Positions 57,358 through 64,000 of a stretch of 64,000 bases of DNA are shown piece by piece (within the stretch, counting starts at the first letter, position 1; each line of letters opens with the position of its first letter). Origin of the DNA: Pseudoneurospora amorphoporcata. Taxonomy: Eukaryota > Ascomycota > Sordariomycetes > Sordariales > Sordariaceae. The notes under the pieces are model-generated. The model had not been told where the DNA came from, made no database searches, and saw only the letters and a program-made list of their open reading frames with translations. Location: NCBI GenBank assembly GCA_033297205.1, contig MU859124.1, forward strand, positions 1 through 64,000, given 5' to 3'. A program made the translations under genes and the position numbers.

Positions 57358-59309
57358 AGGGGGCATCTTCAATGATGTTCTTCACAAGAATAATAAAAAC
57401 AGCGGCAGAGGCAATACCCAACACCACCGCCGCTGTTATGATGATGCATCGGATTCCGGCGTTCTAGGCGTCCAAAAAGAAAACGGCAGTTCCTCCATTC
57501 ATTGCGGCGCCAGGGATGGTGGCGGTAGCGGCGGCGGCGGCGGTTTTGGTTCTGAATTCAACGCCTCCTCCGAGGATGACGAGCCGGATGATTAACCCCG
57601 GCGGCGGCAGTCTGTCCCCTGTTGCCTGGTCCTACAAAAAGAGAACAGATATATACCCCCGTCACATGTTTTGTGAGAGAAGTTTTGCGCTGTCTTATTT
57701 TGTTTTGACAAAACCCTTGCTTGAGGGTTACTACTACAACAACGGATGGGGGCGGAAACCACCAACCTGGATTGGAGACTTTTTGTAGATTAAGAGGCAA
57801 CGGGTCAAGCAGGGCGACTGCCGCCGGGACTCTCGAAATCCAGCGACGGTTTTGAGAGGTCCAAAGCGAAAAGAATAGGAAAAGTGGAGGTCTGGGAGGG
57901 GAGGCAATATATTTAACTGGTTATAGTGTATACACGTTGAATTTAAAGTGGGAACATACGTACGAACTTCAAATTTTTTAATTTTTTTTTCTTCTTCTTT
58001 TTCTTCTTCCTTGGTTGCATTCAATTTTGAGCTGTGGTATCCAGGTCTTGCTCCAGAGCAGCAGGTGCCATCTTGGTTCTTTGGTTGGCCTTGCTCTGGT
58101 GCAATCCTCCTCATGACCACGACCACACACATGTCAGAGTCTCACAGGTAGTGAGTGCATGACATAACGTATTGACTCGGGAAAATCAGAATCCAGATCG
58201 TGCTACGAAAAACGCAGGATTGCAAGTCAATTGACTACCGTTGGCGGCCGTCAGGAAGCGTATAAATGAAGGAGGACGGAAACTCAAGTCTTTTTCTTTA
58301 CGTACGTGCTTTACACTTTGCCCCTCGCTTTGGCGTGTGAGCACTCATGGCTCGGCTTATTGTAATCGGTGTTGGCGGCATGATAATACAACGTCGGAGG
58401 AAGTGTTGTACATAACAGAAGGAAGGAAGGAAGGAAGGAAGGAAGAGCCCCTGAACACCACGAGGCTTGAGGCAATCACGTAGCGAGATTCTCGTAATGT
58501 AAGAAGGTACGCAAAACGTTAAGCATGAGGTTGTTCTTGAACCTAAAGCTATAGCCATGACCAGTAGGATGGCGAAGACGAGAAGATAGAGAGATAGATA
58601 GGCGTGATGATTTTATTCTCTGTATGTGAAGCTTCTCTTTGCCATAGCCATTTGCTGGGGCTTTTTTCCCCCTTCCTTTTTTCCTCTATTTCTCTGCCAC
58701 TTTTATTGTCTTTTCTTTCTTCGCCAACACAAACGAAATACAAGATGAAGAGTTTTACTGAGGCGTACAGAAATCAGTTAACTCACCTGATAGACAAAAT
58801 GATATGTGTGATCTTCTGCTCCCTGTCATCAGGTAGTCGACGATTCAACAGTAGAATAGAAAGCTAAAGTCACCAGTAGATAGCAACATGTACAGAGATT
58901 CTAAACCATTAAGCACTTCGACCACGCAACACACGGGAACGAGAGGATATTCTCAACTCACCAATCATGGACGGTGCGTATTAACAACCGTCTTTTTTAA
59001 GGTTGCTCCGTTGTATCCAATTTTCTTTACGCATGCATATTTTTCTACCTGGCCAAAGCCGAAACGAAGGCCGATGTCGACAAAGATTTGAGTTATAAAA
59101 GAGACGGAAGAAAAAGGCAAGTACAGGAAAAGGACTTGCTATTGATGATTAGAGATGGGAAGTGGTGGTGGTAAACACGTACGAGAGTACTTTCAGACTG
59201 CATATATAGCCATCCGGACTTCCCAACGCTTCCAGGCGGAGGTAAACATAACCCTTCCGTGACCCCGACAAATCCTGGCTTGGAGCCAGCTTTGGACGGA
59301 GTCAGGCAC
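57358..59309. other. Convergent spacer, rli1 and prp40
   Basis: No gene was seen. It contains GGCGGC runs at ~57525-57610 and a pyrimidine tract at ~57970-58015. A (GGAA)n microsatellite lies at about 58420-58446. Presumed 3' UTRs lie at both ends. Confidence 0.5.
58420..58446. repeat. (GGAA)n microsatellite
   Basis: About six tandem AAGG/GGAA units. It is probably length-polymorphic; no function is suggested. Confidence 0.7.
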
Positions 59310-62225
59310 TTAGTCCTCCTCAATCTCGCCTTCTTCGCTACCCGCGCGGACGACAGCAGGTGGCGGCGGTGTCTTCTCCTTCTCTTGTTGCTTTTGAGGC
59401 TGTGGCGACTTGACGCCATCAGGTGCGGGGTTCGTAGCCTCAACCTTAACGGCGGTCGCAGTGGCGGGAGCGGCAGTAGCACCGGCGGCAGGAGTAACGG
59501 TGGTGCTCGGCTCGGTCTTGACTCTCTTTGCCGGGGGCCTGCGGTCATGATCGTCTTCTTCGGGACGCGCACGGCGGGATGAGCTGGGTCTCTCGTCACC
59601 ATATGGCAGCTCATCAACATCGCGATCCATTACTCGCCTGCGATAGATCCTTTCCCTGTCCTCATCGCGACTGCGTCGTTCCCGATCATAATGGTTGAGC
59701 TCGTCGTGGCGAGGGCGGCGGTCGTAATCACGGTCGCGTTCACGTGAACGGGCGCGGTCCCTGTCCCGGTGATCGCGGTCTCTCTCCCGATCTCTGTCTC
59801 TGTCTCTCTCGCGATCACGGTCACGTTCACGGTCTCTGTCCCGCTCACGATCACGGTCACGGTAGTCACGACGATCGCGATCACGCTCACGATCACGATC
59901 TCTCTCTCTGTCTCGAATAGAGTCATGGTGACCATCTACTGACCTGCGGTCCGAAAGCAGGCTCTCTGCCATGCTGGACTTGCGGAAATTGCGCTCCCGC
60001 TCGGCGATGGCCTTGCGGCGGTCTGCCTCGTATGGATCGTGTTCTGGACTGCGGCTGCGAGCAGAGCGGGCACTGCTGCGGTGAAAGCGCTCGCCCCTGT
60101 CTCGGTACGAGTCAACGCGATCACGACGGCGCAATCGGTCTCTTTCGGCCTCTTCTTCCTTTTCTTTCAAGCGGCGAACATGCTTTTCGAAGGCACCGCG
60201 GCGAGCCTCGTCTGAAGTGACGGCCTTGAACTCTTCGCTCTGAGCAATGCGGCCCTCTACCTGCTCGTAAGTATCATTGACCGCGATGGGAGGTTCCAAC
60301 CTCTTGAGGTACGAACGAAGATCGTCCAAGGCACGACGCTGCTGGCGTTCGGAATGCTTGTCGTCATCTGCTGAACGTTTGGCCTTCTTTTCTTGAAGCT
60401 GTTTTTCGTTGGTCAGATGATCGTTCCCGAATTTGATGGATGTAGGTCACTTACACGCTCGAAAATAAGCTCAAGAATATCGCGCTCAATGTTAGCGGTG
60501 CGGCGGTCATCTTTCACAATTGCTTCAAACTCTTGGAAAGTAGTCTTGGGAGTGACCTCAAACCGTTTATCCTGTCATCCTTCGTTAGCGGAGATTCGGA
60601 AGTAGCCATACGCTGAAGTGTACTCACATCAATGACATCCAGGATATCATTCCTGGTGGTTCTCAAAGCACGTTCTTCTTCCTCGACAATGTCCCAGAAT
60701 AATTCCATGGGGGTAGAGCCAGGCTGGCCTGCCATTGCCAAGTACCTCTCATCGTGTTCGATAAGAGGATAGATCTTGGACCACTTTGATCCTGCTTTGA
60801 TCTTACCATCCTTTCTCAACTCGGCAAGAAGCGCGCAGAAGTTGTCGCGGTTCTGGCGCTCCTTGCGGAGCTTCTTATTCTTCTCCTCTTGCCTGGAGTC
60901 GTTGAAGGTGCGTTCCAAAGCCTTGACGTGATTTTGGAAGACGGTCAGGATATCATACTTGCTAAGGGACTTGTACTTCTCATCCTGTTGGAACTCGGCA
61001 GTGCTCTCGATAGTGCCTTGTGCTTCAGACCACCGGGTGTAGGGCTCAAGGTCAAGCTTAGGGAGAAGCTCAATCAAACCATCCATAGCGCTCTTGCGCA
61101 AGGCGATCTGCTGATCCTTATGCGCCTTCCTGAGCTCAACACGGTAGTCCTCAAACAGCTGGCGTCGCTCGTTATCGTCATTGGTAGATCGGAAGATGGT
61201 CTCACCCTCGATCATGGGCCGAGCGGTCTTCCAGCGAGTATAGTGCTTGATTTCCGGGTGACTCCGAAGCATCGTAGCGAAATCGGCGCGCAGCTTGGTT
61301 AGTCTCTCTTTTGCACGCTCCTTGTCTTGAACAATGACATCATGGCAATACTTCTCGAAAGCGGCCTTGCGATCCTTTGGATCCTTGATAGCGCGATATT
61401 GAGGGTCCTTGAGAACTGCTCGGAGGGTTTGTTCCCAAGTCCAGTCGGGCTGGACGCCACTGCGTTTCAGGAGTTTGACGAAGGCAGCCTCAGCCTCCTC
61501 TGGCGTCGCATACTCGGGATCGGCGGTCGCAGGAACGAAAGCTGGAGGGGCATTGTTATTGCCGAACGTCAACTGCCGTGACTCTCCCAATGGCTCTCGG
61601 TGATCACGGTGGTCCCTGTGGTCGCGGTGGTGGTCACGATCTCGATCCCTATCACGATCGCGATAGTCACGATCACGGTCCCGATCACGGTCACGGTAGT
61701 CACGGTCGCGGTCGCGATCACGGTTGTCGGGGCGGTAGTTATCACCGCCTCCATATCCACCTTGATGGCCACCTCCGGGAGCTGAAAAAGGACCGGTAGG
61801 AGTACTGTTGGGCAGGATGTTAGTTACTGATGCTGTCTGGCCGAGTGCGCATGAATCAAGGACTTACGCAGCGCTGGTCGGCGTCGTAGTTCCGACACCA
61901 AGAGCCTGCTTATAGATTTCAGGCATTTCCCACGAGCTTTGCTTTGTTTCGGTATTGTACCAATACTTTTTGCCGCCCTCGGCCGTGTACTCTTTCCATG
62001 GCTGGTTGGCAAGCGCACGCTAGGAGACTGTTAGTACTTGGTTTCAGCACTGGGCTGGGAATACTATCAACGTACCTCGGCGGGAGTCATCAGCTCCTCC
62101 GGCTTGGTCCATTGCGTGACCCTCGTCAGGGAGTTGTAGTAGTACACGCGTCCTTCAGGCGTACGGTGTTCTTGCCAGGTCACGCCTGGCACCGGGAACG
62201 GCCCGCCGGGCAGCGGATTCATCAT
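59310..62225 (-). CDS. prp40: Prp40-like U1 snRNP splicing factor (WW-FF protein)
   Basis: Five exons (62225-62076, 62019-61868, 61804-60628, 60571-60455, 60398-59310) give 894 residues; all introns are 56-63 bp with CTAAC/CTGAC branches. Prp40 bridges the 5' splice site U1 snRNP to the branch-site proteins. Two WW domains (VTWQEHRTPEGRVYYYN..TQWTKP and PWKEYTAEGGKKYWYN..SSWEMP) lie at about residues 14-46 and 52-84. FF-domain repeats run ~195-590 (AEAAFVKLLKRSGV, RKAAFEKYCHDVI, RRQLFEDYRVEL, DKRFEVTPKTTFQEFEAIV). Arg/Asp dipeptide tracts occur at ~121-170 and again at ~690-754, then a Lys/Pro-rich acidic end EEGEIEED. These RD tracts resemble other splicing regulators. The start is ATG 62225; an in-frame upstream ATG reads as leader. 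Confidence 0.94.
59735..59925 (-). repeat. RD/RE-encoding tandem tract in prp40
   Basis: Degenerate repeats of CGx-GAx codons encode alternating Arg-Asp and Arg-Glu. A shorter copy lies at about 61595-61745. Both are within the prp40 coding region. Confidence 0.75.
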
Positions 62226-62947
62226 GGTTGAGTATGTGGTCGATACCGAGAAGAGATATTCCTTTCCGTAGCTAGATATTCCAGCCAAGTTGTACGGTGT
62301 CGGGCGTCGGGCAGCGATGCGGTCGTGGGGTTGAAAACTTTCAATGGCTGCGAATTGGAAGAGGACCCCAAGAAAATGCGCGACAGGCGAAAGAATGACA
62401 GGAAAGTGCACGGATCTACTGCAGTTTGATGCAGCGGCTCAAATGCCAAGACCGTAGCCGGGGAGTGCGTTGCACGGGCCATCTCAGCGTCTGTGGGGCC
62501 GTGGATTGCTCAGGCTGTCAGTTACTCCAGGGTCGCCCCCGGCACTCCAGGCTTGTCGCTGTCGCTGTCCCAGAAGGCGCCGGCCGGGCCCTTGCCGGTG
62601 CATTGTGGACTTGCGGTGTTACGGTCCTTACCAGTCAGTCTCGGTTACCTTGACACCGGCACCCGATTCAGTCCACTTAGGTAAGGTACCTCTACCTACG
62701 ACCCCTGAATGCCTTCACTGTAGTACCTGCCACACATTTGAATCTACTTGAACAGAACAATTCATAACGGGATATATTTCGCATCTCATAATTGCACCAG
62801 CGAACACGGCCGAGCAAACAGGAAAGGAATTCAACGTCGTCTTCCACTCGTCTAACTGGCAACCAAGTACCGAGGTGGCCTCGCATAAAACCCCAGGAGA
62901 GGCAAACAATTGAACCCGACGACACTCACTCATATCTGCACAACACA
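62226..62947. other. Divergent promoter, prp40 and trs65-like gene
   Basis: The 722 bp between two outward ATGs serves as a shared promoter region. No gene was seen. Confidence 0.5.
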
Positions 62948-64000
62948 ATGGCTTACAACATGAATGACGACGACGACGCCCACGATGATGGCCGAGCATT
63001 TCTGGAACAGTCCAATTTCCGTTACATCATCCCATCTGCTATCAACTTCAAGGCAGACACAGCTTCACCACCAAGCTTACTAGAAGGCATCAGCCAGCGA
63101 GATGTGCTGTTTTTCGGTATGAGGTTGGCATCACGTACCCGAAATATTCTTGTACTTTACTCATGCCCCGACTGCAGATGAGACCGCTGATGTCTATCTT
63201 GTACTCCGCACGCCTCGCCAATATGAGGAGACACTACGATCATCACTATCCCGTATAGTCGTTACGTTGGAGGCTCAGATAGTAAACGGGCAGGGATCCG
63301 ACCGGGAAGGTCCGCCGGCGTCTGAGATCATCTACACCGGACTCGTTCCAGACACAGCCGATGCTATCATTTTGAGTCCCGGGGAAGGGGAGCAGGGAAA
63401 GGAGAAGACAGAAGAGGGTGGGGACAGCAACGCTGATGATGGAAAGGATTCATACGTCTACGCCATTTGGAAGATGCCCGTCTTCGTATCACGACCAAGG
63501 ATGAGATTACAAGCGCCCTCGATCGTCTTCGCAGCAACCGCCGGCTTGAAGCTTTTGGACCCAAGGAAATCCCGAGATATGGTCGACGACGGCTACATGC
63601 AAAGCTGCGCACCAGCAGGCCTCAACCTCCTCGAGTCTTTCGCCGATGACCCAATGCTAGGCGGTATCCAACCCCGTCTTTCCGCTCTCCGAGTATCCAG
63701 AGTAGCCCCTGTCACACAGACAAAACAACCACTACGTCTATTCAGGGGCATGCAAAGCCTCAGGCTTCGAGTTTATCCCGTCGTCCACACGCGAGTACGT
63801 TTCGCGCGGCCCAACACCAGCCCACCAAGTCCAGCCCTGATCGCCCTTCTCGAGGTGGATTTCACCCCCTTCTTCGACTGCGAAGCCGCCCTGCAAAAGA
63901 TCGACCTAGCCGTAACCGACGGCACGGTCGACGACCTCAACAGCCAAGACCTCATGGCCCTCCCCTTACACTGCGTCGCCCACGACCACCTCACCTTCCT
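62948..64000 (+). CDS. trs65: TRAPP II complex subunit Trs65-like, N-terminal part
   Basis: Exon 1 (62948-63116) and exon 2 (63178 to the window edge) are separated by a 61 bp intron. About 330 residues are visible with no stop before the end, so the 3' part lies outside. The beginning MAYNMNDDDDAHDDG leads into DVLFFG-DETADVYLVLRTPRQYEETLRS, IVVTLEAQIVN, ASEIIYTGLV, YVYAIWKMPVFVSRPRMRLQ and SIVFAATAGLKLL. These are typical of fungal Trs65 proteins of the TRAPP II tether, which act with the Ypt31/32 GTPases at the late Golgi (family knowledge). An acidic Gly/Glu insertion sits near 150-170. No internal intron is needed beyond the first. The assignment is by remembered pattern, without a search. 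Confidence 0.75.

Overview
The window is nuclear DNA of a filamentous ascomycete in the Sordariales and looks like Neurospora or a close relative. Evidence: short introns (51 to about 200 bp) with GT...AG ends and CTAAC/CTGAC branch sites; an isolated single 5S rRNA gene with an upstream TATA motif, the dispersed 5S arrangement known from Neurospora; long gene-poor spacers; and a very AT-rich, stop-filled island at the left edge with the CpG-to-TpA pattern expected from repeat-induced point mutation (RIP). No bacterial operon, CRISPR array, phage or virus was seen.

Layout. Bases 1-6560 are an AT-rich relic island. It holds an ~895 bp non-autonomous DNA transposon with 71 bp terminal inverted repeats and a perfect 8 bp target duplication, a RIP-altered partial copy of it, and a ~419 bp inverted-repeat element. 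From about 6.6 kb the DNA is ordinary. Genes in order: a Reg1-type PP1 regulator (8211-10008, +); the proteasome beta-5 subunit (11574-12633, +); a Qri7-type tRNA t6A enzyme (13082-14917, -); a large single-pass membrane protein (15651-18926, -); a 64-residue Cys-rich spliced gene (21291-21555, -); a GT34 mannosyltransferase of the Mnn10/Mnn11 type (26001-27501, +); a GH16 glucanase-like protein (30069-31484, +); a coiled-coil protein (31972-33534, -); a DUF3500 protein (34029-35388, -); Mediator Med16 (36204-39832, -); a Hst3/Hst4-type sirtuin (42008-44071, +); 5S rRNA (44856-44976, +); the CHD1 remodeller (46374-51600, -); ABCE1/Rli1 (55002-57357, +); the splicing factor Prp40 (59310-62225, -); and the 5' part of a TRAPP Trs65-like gene that runs off the right end (62948 onward, +).

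Most genes are conserved housekeeping functions: protein turnover, tRNA modification, Golgi glycosylation, transcription and chromatin, splicing, ribosome recycling and vesicle traffic. They are not functionally clustered. Gene models were spliced by hand, joining exons where frame, splice consensus and family conservation agreed. Notable architecture: a 6-nt microexon in rli1, a 30-nt exon in chd1, five-exon models for med16 and prp40, and a 51-nt frame-preserving candidate intron in the coiled-coil gene. Several open frames begin at GTG or TTG, and starts were moved to a supported ATG or upstream exon.

No clear new multi-gene system was found. The most unusual items are the transposon pair in the relic island, the cluster of perfect hairpins at the island border, the tiny Cys-rich gene, the divergent 5S gene and the microexon.
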